DNA of 64,000 bases, from assembly GCA_013335535.1 (NCBI GenBank), contig JAAXVL010000001.1, positions 699,764 through 763,763 on the forward strand, given 5' to 3'. Shown piece by piece: positions 28,328 to 35,775 of the stretch. The DNA is from Azonexaceae bacterium (GTDB taxonomy: Bacteria; Pseudomonadota; Gammaproteobacteria; Burkholderiales; Rhodocyclaceae). The position numbers and the translations under genes are program-made. The notes beneath the pieces were generated by a model. The model did not search any database. It was not told the DNA's origin and saw only the letters and a program-made list of their open reading frames with translations. Positions within the stretch are counted from its first letter, which is position 1. Every line of letters starts with the position of its first letter.

Positions 28328-28367
28328 TCGCAACAAAAGCTTAACGAAGCGGTAACTTCGGGGTCAC
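28328..28367 (+). promoter_or_regulatory. Array of Pho-box half-sites upstream of the plcP-like gene
   Basis: Four 7-base units repeat every 11 bases: TCGCAAC, GCTTAAC, CGGTAAC, GGGTCAC. The last three fit the TxAC end of PhoB half-sites (CTGTAAC/CTGTCAC). The array ends 22 bases before the ATG. GCTTAAC also occurs in the site at 15511-15528 and, as GCTTAGC, in the one at 31093-31132. Confidence 0.6.
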
Positions 28368-28389
28368 GGGCCGGCCGTATCGTCCGGCC

Positions 28390-29187
28390 ATGCCCAAGGT
28401 CAGAAGCGTTTTTCTCTCGGACATCCACCTTGGCACGCGGGCGTGCCAGGCGGACAGACTCCTCGATTTCCTGCGCGAACATCCGGCCGACCAGACTTTC
28501 CTGATCGGCGACATTGTCGATTTCTGGGCGATGAGCCGCAGCATCAACTGGTCGCCGGCCCAGAATACCGTCGTCCAGAAGCTGCTGCGCCGAGCCCGGC
28601 ATGGTGACCGCGTGGTTTTCATTCCGGGCAATCACGACGAAGTGCTGCGCGATTACTGCGGCATCGTTTTCGGCGAGGTCGAGGTCATCGACGAACTGGT
28701 GCACGAAACCGCCGATGGTCGGCGTTTCCTGCTTATCCACGGCGATCAGTTCGACCAGGTGACGCGCCACCATCGCTGGGTTGCCGTGCTCGGCGACAAG
28801 GCCTACGAACTGCTCGTCCGCATCAACACGCTGCTCTCCTGGGGGCGGCGCAAGCTCGGCATTGCCGGCTACTGGTCGCTGGCCGGCTACGCCAAGCGCA
28901 AGGTCAAGACGGCGCTGAGTTTTATTTTCGATTTCGAGGAATCGGCCATCCACCACGCCAGGGAGCGCGGCCTGGACGGCGTCATCTGCGGCCACATCCA
29001 CTGGGCGACGATCCGCGAGATCGACGGCCTGACTTATGTGAATTGCGGCGACTGGGTCGATTCCTGCACGGCCATCGTCGAACACTTCGACGGCCGGCTC
29101 GAACTGGTCACCTGGGGCGAGCAAAAGCCGGTGCCGATGCTGGCTGCCCCGGTTGTCCAATCCGTTGCTGAAACTGTAGAGGCCTGA
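28390..29187 (+). CDS. PlcP-like metallophosphoesterase (LpxH-related)
   Basis: A 265-residue calcineurin-type phosphoesterase with the metal motifs SDIHLGTR near residue 10, IGDIVDFW near 40, PGNHDE near 79, HGDQFD near 117 and CGHIHWA near 201. By sequence it could be called UDP-2,3-diacylglucosamine hydrolase. However, its position directly before a GT4 lipid-type glycosyltransferase, with Pho boxes upstream, is that of PlcP, the phospholipase C that removes phospholipid head groups during phosphate starvation in rhizobia and marine bacteria. The stop is one base before the next start, so the two form an operon. Function is inferred. Confidence 0.75.
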   Translation: MPKVRSVFLSDIHLGTRACQADRLLDFLREHPADQTFLIGDIVDFWAMSRSINWSPAQNTVVQKLLRRARHGDRVVFIPGNHDEVLRDYCGIVFGEVEVIDELVHETADGRRFLLIHGDQFDQVTRHHRWVAVLGDKAYELLVRINTLLSWGRRKLGIAGYWSLAGYAKRKVKTALSFIFDFEESAIHHARERGLDGVICGHIHWATIREIDGLTYVNCGDWVDSCTAIVEHFDGRLELVTWGEQKPVPMLAAPVVQSVAETVEA

Positions 29188-29188
29188 C

Positions 29189-30370
29189 ATGCGAGTTCTG
29201 ATGGTTTCCGACGTGTATTTCCCGCGCGTCAATGGCGTCTCGACTTCCATCGAGACTTTTCGCCGCACCTTGGCCGGGCAGGGGGTCGAGGTCAAACTGG
29301 TCGTCCCGCGCTATGGCCAGGAGGCCGACGAGTCCGGCATCGTCCGCGTCGCCGGCCGGCCCGTGCCGGGCGACCGCGAAGACCGGCTGGTCGGCTGGCG
29401 GGCAATGCACCGTGCCGTACTCGAGGCGGCGGAGGACTGTGACCTGATCCACGTCCAGACCCCGTTCGTCGCCCACTACGCCGGCCTCAAGGCCGGGCGC
29501 ACGCTGGGCCTGCCGGTGGTCGCGACCTACCACACGCTGTTCGAGGAATACCTGCAGCACTACGCCAGGCCGATCCCGCCGGGCTGGCTGCGCGGTCAGG
29601 CGCGCGCCTTCTCGCGGCGGCAATGCAATCAGCTCGACGCCGTCATCGTGCCGTCGACGGCCATGCGCCAGCGGCTTGAATCCTACGGCGTGACATCGCC
29701 GATGCACGTCCTGCCCACCGGCATCCCGCTGGCGCAATTTGCCGGCGGTAGCGGAATGCGCTTTCGCCGGAAATTCGGCATTGGGGAATCGCGGCCGATG
29801 GCACTCTTCGTCGGCCGCGTGGCGCATGAAAAGAATATCGGCTTCCTGCTCGAAGCCCTCGTTCAGGCCCGGCAGATTCGCCCCGACGCGTTGCTCGTGA
29901 TCGCTGGCGAAGGGCCGGCCATGGCCGATCTCAAGGCGCAGACCTATGCGCTGGGTTTACAGGCTGCCATCCAGTTCATCGGCTACCTCGACCGCCAGCA
30001 GGCGCTGCCCGACTGCTACGCGGCGGCCAATGTCTTCGTCTTTGCCTCGCGCACAGAAACGCAGGGCCTCGTCCTGCTCGAAGCGATGGCGGCCGGCGTG
30101 CCGGTCATCGCGCTATCGGAAATGGGGACGACCGACATTCTCGCGCCGGCCCGAGGCGCCTTTTCGCCGCCGAACGATCCGCGTGCTTTTGGCGAAGTGC
30201 TCGGCCAGTTCCTCAAACATCCCGAATCGTGGCGCCACCTCGCCGAAGAGGCGCCAATCTACGCGCGGGAATGGTCCGATGTGGCGATGGCCGAGCGGCT
30301 GGCGCGTCTTTACGGCGAACTGGCCAATTGCAAAATTGGCCAGAAATTCCGGTTGACCGTGGCGATCTAA
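29189..30370 (+). CDS. GT4 glycosyltransferase, Agt-like (glycolipid synthesis)
   Basis: A 393-residue GT-B enzyme of family GT4. The N-terminal acceptor domain begins MRVLMVSDVYFPRVNGVSTS. The donor domain has LFVGRVAHEKNIGFLLEAL near residue 209 and the signature SRTETQGLVLLEAMAAGVPV near residue 287. Following a PlcP-like gene, it is the likely diacylglycerol glycosyltransferase that makes phosphorus-free glycolipids, as Agt does elsewhere; this is inferred from synteny. The last 12 or so codons (NCKIGQKFRLTVAI) are written by a copy of the dispersed repeat. Its end overlaps the convergent outer-membrane protein gene by four bases. Confidence 0.78.
   Translation: MRVLMVSDVYFPRVNGVSTSIETFRRTLAGQGVEVKLVVPRYGQEADESGIVRVAGRPVPGDREDRLVGWRAMHRAVLEAAEDCDLIHVQTPFVAHYAGLKAGRTLGLPVVATYHTLFEEYLQHYARPIPPGWLRGQARAFSRRQCNQLDAVIVPSTAMRQRLESYGVTSPMHVLPTGIPLAQFAGGSGMRFRRKFGIGESRPMALFVGRVAHEKNIGFLLEALVQARQIRPDALLVIAGEGPAMADLKAQTYALGLQAAIQFIGYLDRQQALPDCYAAANVFVFASRTETQGLVLLEAMAAGVPVIALSEMGTTDILAPARGAFSPPNDPRAFGEVLGQFLKHPESWRHLAEEAPIYAREWSDVAMAERLARLYGELANCKIGQKFRLTVAI
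30326..30362 (-). repeat. Dispersed 37-base element, copy 10 (C-terminal codons of the Agt-like gene)
   Basis: Read on the minus strand: core CCACGGTCAACCGG, AATTTCT, then GGCCAATTTTGCAATT. The plus-strand gene reads through it as NCKIGQKFRLTV and stops eight bases later. Confidence 0.95.
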
Positions 30371-31050
30371 AAAAGCGTCGGCGAGATCAGGCGCAGGCCG
30401 ACCGAGAACCAGTGCTGGTCGCTGAGGGCGCCAAACTGGCTGCCGTAGGTCGTGTCGATCTGCACGTGGCCGGGGACGATCCAGTAACGGACGCCCATCT
30501 GGAAGAACGGATTGCCCTTGTCCTGGCCGTAGCTTTCGGCGATCAGCCAGGCCCGGTCGGTGATCTGGATTTCGCTGCCAAGGCCCCAGGTCAGGCGGTT
30601 TTCCTGGTTTTCGCGTTCGCGGGTGTAGCCGAGGTTGGTGTGGATGACCACCCGGTCGTCGGCCAGCGAAAAACTGACCGGCACATAGAAATAAGGGTTG
30701 CCGGTGTGCGCGCTGCCCGGCTGCGTGGCGTAACCGGCGGCCAGGCCGATGCCGTAGCCGTTGGTTTCGAGCGGCTTGAGCAGGGTTTTGCCCTGAATGA
30801 CCATGGCCCCGCTGTCCTGATGGCTGTCGGTATAGGCCAGCGCACCGCCGAGAGTCAGTTCGAAATTGCCGCCCGGATTGCAGGCTGGCAAGGCCCAAAG
30901 TTCGCGCTGGCTGCCATGCAGGTGCACCCAGGATTCGACCTGGCAGGCGCCGGCATCGGTCAGTCGGGCGTCGTCGGTAATCATCGGGCGGGCGGCTTGG
31001 GCGGCAGGCACGATGGCGATCAGGCAGAGCAGGGTGGAAAGAAGGCGCAT
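30367..31050 (-). CDS. Predicted outer-membrane beta-barrel protein
   Basis: A 227-residue protein with a signal peptide (LLSTLLCLIAIVPAAQA) and alternating polar/aromatic beta strands ending in a C-terminal Phe (SPTLF), as in outer-membrane proteins. Segments such as YFYVPVSFSLADDRVVIHTN and QHWFSVGLRLISPTLF suggest the transporter-like/MetA-degradation barrel group. The N-terminal mature part has one Cys pair (GACQVES, LPACNPG). It is divergent from dgkA across a Pho-box-like array, so both may respond to phosphate. Ligand unknown. Confidence 0.6.
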   Translation of the reverse strand: MRLLSTLLCLIAIVPAAQAARPMITDDARLTDAGACQVESWVHLHGSQRELWALPACNPGGNFELTLGGALAYTDSHQDSGAMVIQGKTLLKPLETNGYGIGLAAGYATQPGSAHTGNPYFYVPVSFSLADDRVVIHTNLGYTRERENQENRLTWGLGSEIQITDRAWLIAESYGQDKGNPFFQMGVRYWIVPGHVQIDTTYGSQFGALSDQHWFSVGLRLISPTLF

Positions 31051-31092
31051 GGGCGAAATAGTCAGGAGCGTAGGGGTGAATTGTGACAGAGC

Positions 31093-31132
31093 GATGACTG
31101 ATCCTGTCATCAAAGCTTAGCGCGGCCTGACT
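31093..31132. promoter_or_regulatory. Pho-box-like array between the outer-membrane protein gene and dgkA
   Basis: Units GATGACT, CTGTCAT, GCTTAGC and CCTGACT repeat with an 11-base period. CTGTCAT is an exact PhoB half-site. It lies 27 bases before the dgkA start and 43 bases from the divergent start. Confidence 0.6.
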
Positions 31133-31158
31133 AAGGTGGGCACTTTCGCGGAGATCTC

Positions 31159-31575
31159 ATGCAGGAACCCTCATCGAACGAACTCGGCCTCGATCCGGCC
31201 AACGAATCGCCCTTCAAGGGCAAGACCGGACTGCGCCGGGTGTGGAATGCGCTGAGCTACTCACTGGCCGGCCTCAGGGCTGCCTACCTGTGCGAAGACG
31301 CCTTCCGCCAGGAGGTCATTCTCGCGGTGTTGCTCATTCCGGCCGCTTGCCTGCTGCCCGTGCCATGGCTGGGCCGTGCCCTGATGATCGCCAGCGTGCT
31401 GCTCGTCCTCGTCGTCGAGTTGCTCAATTCGGCCATCGAAGCCGTGGTCGACCGGGTGAGTCTGGAAAACCATCGTCTGGCCAAGCGCGCCAAGGATATC
31501 GGCAGCGCTGCGGTGCTTGTTTCGCTGATTCTCGTCATGGCCGTCTGGACCTGCGTGCTCATGGAGATCGCCTGA
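31159..31575 (+). CDS. dgkA: Diacylglycerol kinase
   Basis: A 138-residue small integral-membrane kinase. The family motif is seen in EAFRQE-like CEDAFRQEVILAVLLIPAAC and in VVELLNSAIEAVVDRVSLEN HRLAKRAKD. Three transmembrane segments follow the usual plan. It phosphorylates diacylglycerol to phosphatidate. The N-terminal 20 residues are longer than in the enterobacterial enzyme. Its stop overlaps the next glycosyltransferase start (TGATG). In a phosphate-starvation setting it would recycle the diacylglycerol released by PlcP. Confidence 0.93.
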   Translation: MQEPSSNELGLDPANESPFKGKTGLRRVWNALSYSLAGLRAAYLCEDAFRQEVILAVLLIPAACLLPVPWLGRALMIASVLLVLVVELLNSAIEAVVDRVSLENHRLAKRAKDIGSAAVLVSLILVMAVWTCVLMEIA

Positions 31576-32705
31576 TGTCGCTGAGCATTGCGTTTGTGAC
31601 CGAAACTTTCCCGCCCGAGGTCAATGGCGTGGCGATGACGGTCGGCCGGCTGGTCGGCGGCCTGCGCGAACGCGGGCATCGGGTCAGCGTTATCCGGCCG
31701 AAACAGGGCAAGGCCGATGCCGGCAGCGAACACGAACTGGCGCTGCCGGGCTTGCCGTTGCCGGGCTATCCCGGCCTGCGCTTCGGCCTGCCGGCCGGGC
31801 GTCGGCTGGCTCGGCAATGGCGCCAGCAGCGACCCGATCTGGTCCATGTCGTGACCGAAGGGCCGCTCGGCTGGTCTGCCGTCAGCGTCGCCCGAAAGAT
31901 GGGCATTCCGGTCACCTCGGGCTTTCACACCAATTTCGACCGCTATAGCGTGCATTACGGCATGGGCTGGATGCGCCCGGCCGTCGCCGCCTATCTGCGC
32001 ACCCTACACCGGCGGACGCTGGCGACCATGGTGCCGACGGCGGCGCTGGCTGCCGATCTGGCCGGCGAAGGGCTGAGCGGCGTGCGCGTTGTCGGCCGCG
32101 GTGTCGATACGCAGCTTTACGATCCGGCCCGGCGCAGCAAGGCCTTGCGCCGGCGCTGGGGCGTCGAGGGCGAAGGCCCGGTCTGTCTTTACGTCGGGCG
32201 GGTGGCGGCCGAGAAGAATCTGGCGCTGGTCAAGAAGACCTTCGCCGCCATCCAGGTCTGGCATCCCAAGGCCCAGATGGTCTGGGTCGGCGACGGTCCG
32301 TCGGCCAAACAACTGGCCGTCGATCACCCGGATCACCATTTTGCCGGCATGCGTCTCGGCGAAGATCTCGCCGCCCACTACGCCAGCGCCGACCTCTTTC
32401 TCTTTCCCAGCCTGACTGAAACCTACGGCAACGTCGTCGCCGAAGCGATGGCCAGCGGTTTGCCGGTCATCGCCTACCGTAGCGCAGCGGCAGCCGAACT
32501 GATTGCCCAGCAGAAAAATGGCATGGTCGCCTCGCCCGGCGATGAGCGTGGCTACGTCGAGGGCGCGCTGTGGATGCTGGAAGAATCGGAACGCCTGGGG
32601 CGCATGGCCGAAGCCGCCCGGCAGACGATGCTGCCGCGCAGCTGGGCCGGCGTCGTCGAGAGCTTTGAGAACGTCGCCCGCGAAGCGCTGGCGACTCAGC
32701 CCTGA
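31575..32705 (+). CDS. GT4 glycosyltransferase (SqdX/PimB-like, probable glycolipid synthesis)
   Basis: A 376-residue GT-B enzyme. It begins SIAFVTETFPPEVNGVAMTV, has GFHTNFDRYSVHYGMGW in the acceptor domain, VCLYVGRVAAEKNLALVKKT near residue 203 and FPSLTETYGNVVAEAMASGL near residue 278. Similar enzymes make sulfolipid or mannosyl/glucosyl lipids. The acceptor is not known. The ATG overlaps the dgkA stop, so kinase and glycosyltransferase are translated together, competing for or sharing diacylglycerol. The 3' end overlaps the convergent FmdE-like gene by ten bases. Confidence 0.8.
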   Translation: MSLSIAFVTETFPPEVNGVAMTVGRLVGGLRERGHRVSVIRPKQGKADAGSEHELALPGLPLPGYPGLRFGLPAGRRLARQWRQQRPDLVHVVTEGPLGWSAVSVARKMGIPVTSGFHTNFDRYSVHYGMGWMRPAVAAYLRTLHRRTLATMVPTAALAADLAGEGLSGVRVVGRGVDTQLYDPARRSKALRRRWGVEGEGPVCLYVGRVAAEKNLALVKKTFAAIQVWHPKAQMVWVGDGPSAKQLAVDHPDHHFAGMRLGEDLAAHYASADLFLFPSLTETYGNVVAEAMASGLPVIAYRSAAAAELIAQQKNGMVASPGDERGYVEGALWMLEESERLGRMAEAARQTMLPRSWAGVVESFENVAREALATQP

Positions 32706-33310
32706 AGCATGTGCAGTTCAACCACCGCCGGATCGTCGCCGTGATCGATCAGGATACGTTTGACGCGATCCTGCCAGAGTTCGCCGAATAGCTGCTTCTC
32801 GGCCGGGCTGGCCGTGCCATGCACGACGGCCGGCAGCAATTCACCGAGGCGCGGATCGGCCGGTATCAAATTTGGCCGAAAATTCCCGTTGACCGTGGCA
32901 TGGGTGTCGAGCCGGGTAAAACTCATGCCGACGCTGCCAGCGACGCCAAATTTGAGCAAGCCGCGTCGTACATGCTGGCCGCCCAGCCCCTTGAAGCCGC
33001 CATCGCCCGCCGCGCCGGTCAGTAGCGTGGCGACACTGGCGATGACGCCGGCGACGCCGCTATCAACGCTCTCATGCATGGCAACGGCGATGTTGCCGCG
33101 CACGGGAATCTCCTCGCCGTACAGCGCGCGCAAGGCCCGCACGCAGGTCAGCCAGGCGCCGGCCACCGTCGGGCAGGAGTGCCCGGCCAGTTTGACGGCA
33201 TCGGCAAAACTGTATTCGATCAGCCCGCCCTCTGCCGCGCCGAGCAGTTCGGCCAGCGGGTCGCGCAGCGTGATCGTGGGAACGCGGGAAAAGAATTCGG
33301 GAAAGGCCAT
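32696..33310 (-). CDS. FmdE-family protein
   Basis: A 204-residue protein with the FmdE signature KLAGHSCPTVAGAWLTCVRAL near residue 40 (Cys in a His-x-Cys-Pro motif) and a glycine-rich stretch GVAGVIASVATLLTGAAGDGG. FmdE was named for its place in formylmethanofuran dehydrogenase operons, but single-domain members are widespread in bacteria without that pathway, and no such genes are nearby. A copy of the dispersed repeat lies inside the gene and reads THATVNGNFRPNLIP. Function unknown. Confidence 0.75.
   Translation of the reverse strand: MAFPEFFSRVPTITLRDPLAELLGAAEGGLIEYSFADAVKLAGHSCPTVAGAWLTCVRALRALYGEEIPVRGNIAVAMHESVDSGVAGVIASVATLLTGAAGDGGFKGLGGQHVRRGLLKFGVAGSVGMSFTRLDTHATVNGNFRPNLIPADPRLGELLPAVVHGTASPAEKQLFGELWQDRVKRILIDHGDDPAVVELHMLQG
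32862..32898 (-). repeat. Dispersed 37-base element, copy 11 (inside the FmdE-like gene)
   Basis: Read in gene direction: CCACGGTCAACGGG, AATTTTC, then GGCCAAATTTGATACC. It encodes ATVNGNFRPNLIP. It has one core change but the A/T stretches keep their positions. Confidence 0.8.
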
Positions 33311-33368
33311 GGTGATCTCCTTGAGCCGGCAGTATGCGCAGCCGGCCGGAGCATGGCCTTGATGTCGG

Positions 33369-33752
33369 TCAGGCGCGCTGGATCAGCTCGATCTTGTAGC
33401 CATCCGGATCTTCGACGAAAGCGATGATCGTCGAGCCGTGCTTCATCGGCCCGGCTTCGCGCACGACCTTGCCGCCGCGTGCCTTGATTGCCGCGCAGGC
33501 GGCGGCCGCATCGGGCACGGCCAGCGCGACGTGGCCGTAGCCGTTGCCGAGCTCGTAGCTCGGCGTGTCCCAGTTGTGGGTCAATTCGAGGACGGCTTCC
33601 TTGGCTTCGTCGCCGTAGCCGACGAAGGCCAGCGTGAAGCGGCCTTCCGGGTAATCGGTGCGGCGAATCAGCTGCATGCCGAGGATTTCGGTGTAGAAAG
33701 CGATGGATTTGTCGAGATCGCCGACGCGGATCATGGTGTGCAGAATACGCAT
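33369..33752 (-). CDS. gloA: Lactoylglutathione lyase (glyoxalase I)
   Basis: A 127-residue enzyme that isomerises the methylglyoxal-glutathione adduct. It begins [20 protein letters not shown] and shows the metal ligands His5 and those in [17 protein letters not shown] and [14 protein letters not shown]. Length and motifs match the short nickel-type bacterial glyoxalase I. It closes the minus-strand run glyQ-glyS-gmhB-plsC-ygjP-gloA. Confidence 0.96.
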   Translation of the reverse strand: MRILHTMIRVGDLDKSIAFYTEILGMQLIRRTDYPEGRFTLAFVGYGDEAKEAVLELTHNWDTPSYELGNGYGHVALAVPDAAAACAAIKARGGKVVREAGPMKHGSTIIAFVEDPDGYKIELIQRA

Positions 33753-33761
33753 GCGTTTTCC

Positions 33762-34481
33762 TTAAAAGTGGGGGATTTGCCGGGCCAGCTGGCGCAGTTC
33801 GAGGCGGCGCGCCTTCCAGTCCGGGCAGAGTTGCTCCACCACAGACCAGAAGCGCGGGCTGTGGTTCATTTCCTTAAGGTGCGCCAGTTCGTGGCAGACG
33901 ACGTAATCGACGATGGCCAGCGGCATGAGGACGAGCCGCCAGTTCAGCGCGATGCCGCCGTGGTGGCTGCAACTGCCCCAGCGCGTGCGGGCCGAGGACA
34001 GGCGCAGCGGCGGCTGCACGACGCCGAGCCGCGGGGCATGGATGGCCAGGCGTTCGGCGAAGACCGTGCGGGCTTTCTCGCGCAGGGCTTTTTCAAGCAG
34101 GTCGCTGGCCGTGTGGGTGATGTCGGGGCGCAGATAGAGCGTGCCGGGGCCGAACTGCCAGCGGCTACGGCCAACATCGGTGAAGGCGATGGTCAAGGGC
34201 TCGCCGAGGCTAAAAACCACGGTGCCGTCGGTGATCTCCAGCTTGCTGGCAGCCGGCCGGTCGCGCCAGGCGGCGAGCTTGTCGAGCACCCACTGGCCGT
34301 GTTCGTGGATCAGGTTTTCGATGTCGCCGATGCGCGCCCGCGTCGGCGCGCCGACGCGCAGGCCGCGGTGGTCGATGGCGAGGCCGATGGTCCGGCGCTG
34401 GCTGCGCCTGAGCTGGTAGGCGACAGCCTGGCCGGCAATGACGATGCTGCGCGCCGGCTCAGGTGGCGTTGTGCGAGGCAT
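33762..34481 (-). CDS. YgjP/DUF45-type putative metal-dependent hydrolase
   Basis: A 239-residue protein with the zinc metallopeptidase-like motif VVCHELAHLKEMNHSPRFW near residue 193 and the preceding ARTRWGSCS segment typical of the YgjP/DUF45 (M48-like) family. Its substrate is unknown. The start overlaps the plsC stop by 23 bases, which indicates cotranscription. The stop is nine bases before gloA. Confidence 0.85.
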   Translation of the reverse strand: MPRTTPPEPARSIVIAGQAVAYQLRRSQRRTIGLAIDHRGLRVGAPTRARIGDIENLIHEHGQWVLDKLAAWRDRPAASKLEITDGTVVFSLGEPLTIAFTDVGRSRWQFGPGTLYLRPDITHTASDLLEKALREKARTVFAERLAIHAPRLGVVQPPLRLSSARTRWGSCSHHGGIALNWRLVLMPLAIVDYVVCHELAHLKEMNHSPRFWSVVEQLCPDWKARRLELRQLARQIPHF

Positions 34482-35211
34482 CCGAATAGCGATGCGGCGA
34501 AATGCGGTGCATTTCGTCTTCGATCCAGGCTTCGGCCCGTTGATTGACCTCGGCCTCGGTCATGCCGGTGGCGTCGAAAGCCGGGCCGATGCTCATCGTG
34601 ACGGTGCCCGGCGTCTTGAGGAAAGCCTGGCGCGGCCACAGTTCACCGGCGTCATGGGCGACCGGCACAACCTTGCAGCCGACACGGGTGGCGAGGTAGG
34701 CGCCGCCCGGCTTGTAGCGTTTTTTCTGGCCCGGCGCGACCCGCGTGCCTTCCGGAAAGAGGATGACGTAGAAGCCCTGCTTGAGACGCTCGCGGCCCTG
34801 GATGACGACCTGATCGAGGGCATCTTTGCCTGCGGCGCGGTCAATCGAGATCATCTTCATGGCGGCCAGCCCCCAGCCGACGAGTGGCACGCGGAGCAGT
34901 TCCTTCTTGAGCACGAAGACGCAGTAGGCGCCGGCCGGCACGAGGTCCTGGATGGTCATCGTTTCCCAGGCCGACTGATGCTTGGCGAGAATGACGCAGG
35001 GCTCCTTCGGCATGTTTTCAAGACCGATAACCCGGGGCCGGATGCCGAGGATGTTTTCGACGCCGAACTGGATGCCGAGGCGCCACAGTTTGCCGAAGCG
35101 GTAGCCCCACAGCCCGCGCAGGGCGAGGGCGGCGATGACGACGAGCGGTGCCGTGAGGATCGACCAGACGACGGCGTAGGCCATGAACAGGGTGGAGCGC
35201 ACAGCCTTCAT
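34459..35211 (-). CDS. plsC: 1-acyl-sn-glycerol-3-phosphate acyltransferase
   Basis: A 250-residue membrane-bound acyltransferase that makes phosphatidate from lysophosphatidate. An N-terminal hydrophobic segment (LFMAYAVVWSILTAPLVVIA) is followed by the catalytic motif LAKHQSAWET (HX4D-type region with Glu in place of Asp), then VLKKELLRVPLVGWGL and FPEGTRVAPGQ. The ATG overlaps the gmhB stop in an ATGA arrangement. HX4E is a known variant, so activity is likely. Confidence 0.93.
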   Translation of the reverse strand: MKAVRSTLFMAYAVVWSILTAPLVVIAALALRGLWGYRFGKLWRLGIQFGVENILGIRPRVIGLENMPKEPCVILAKHQSAWETMTIQDLVPAGAYCVFVLKKELLRVPLVGWGLAAMKMISIDRAAGKDALDQVVIQGRERLKQGFYVILFPEGTRVAPGQKKRYKPGGAYLATRVGCKVVPVAHDAGELWPRQAFLKTPGTVTMSIGPAFDATGMTEAEVNQRAEAWIEDEMHRISPHRYSDASHNAT

Positions 35212-35759
35212 GTTTTGCTCCCCTTGAGGATGGCGTCGACCGCGGTCGACAGGTCCTTGAATTCCAGCGTACCTTCGGGCAGATCGCCATCGGCCTTGGT
35301 TTTTTCGCCCTTGCCGGTCATCACCAGCATCGGCTGGCAGCCGAGGATGGCACAGGCCTGCAGATCGCGCAGCGAATCGCCGATGGCCGGGACGCCCTTG
35401 AGGTCGACGTTGAGCGTTTCGGAAATGCGCTTGAACATGCCGGCTTTCGGTTTGCGGCAATCGCATTTGGAATCGGCCGCATGCGGGCAGTAAAAAATGG
35501 CTTCAATCCGCCCGCCGAGCGCCACCACAGCCTTGTGCATCTTGCTGTGGATCTGGTTCAGCGTTTCCATGTCGAACAGGCCGCGGCCGACGCCCGACTG
35601 GTTGGTCGCCACCACCACCCGGTAGCCGGACTGCGTCAAGCGGGCGATGGCTTCCAGACTGCCCGGAATCGGCTTCCATTCGGCCGGTGTCTTGATGAAC
35701 TGGGCAGAATCGAAGTTGATGACCCCGTCGCGGTCGAGGATGACGAGCTTGGCTGGCAT
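35208..35759 (-). CDS. gmhB: D-glycero-beta-D-manno-heptose 1,7-bisphosphate 7-phosphatase
   Basis: A 183-residue HAD-superfamily phosphatase of the LPS heptose pathway. It has the nucleophile motif LVILDRDGVIN near residue 8, the motif VVATNQSGVGRG near residue 49, the zinc-binding cysteines in YCPHAADSKCDCRKPKAGM, and GDSLRDL near residue 127. The start lies 16 bases after the glyS stop. This is a common betaproteobacterial neighbour of glyS and plsC. Confidence 0.95.
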   Translation of the reverse strand: MPAKLVILDRDGVINFDSAQFIKTPAEWKPIPGSLEAIARLTQSGYRVVVATNQSGVGRGLFDMETLNQIHSKMHKAVVALGGRIEAIFYCPHAADSKCDCRKPKAGMFKRISETLNVDLKGVPAIGDSLRDLQACAILGCQPMLVMTGKGEKTKADGDLPEGTLEFKDLSTAVDAILKGSKT

Positions 35760-35775
35760 GGCGTTCTTCCGGTTC

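Noticed and set aside
28390-29187. Naming this gene lpxH outright
   Set aside because: The metal motifs fit, but the neighbouring glycolipid-type transferase and Pho-box array favour a PlcP-type role; no symbol was assigned.
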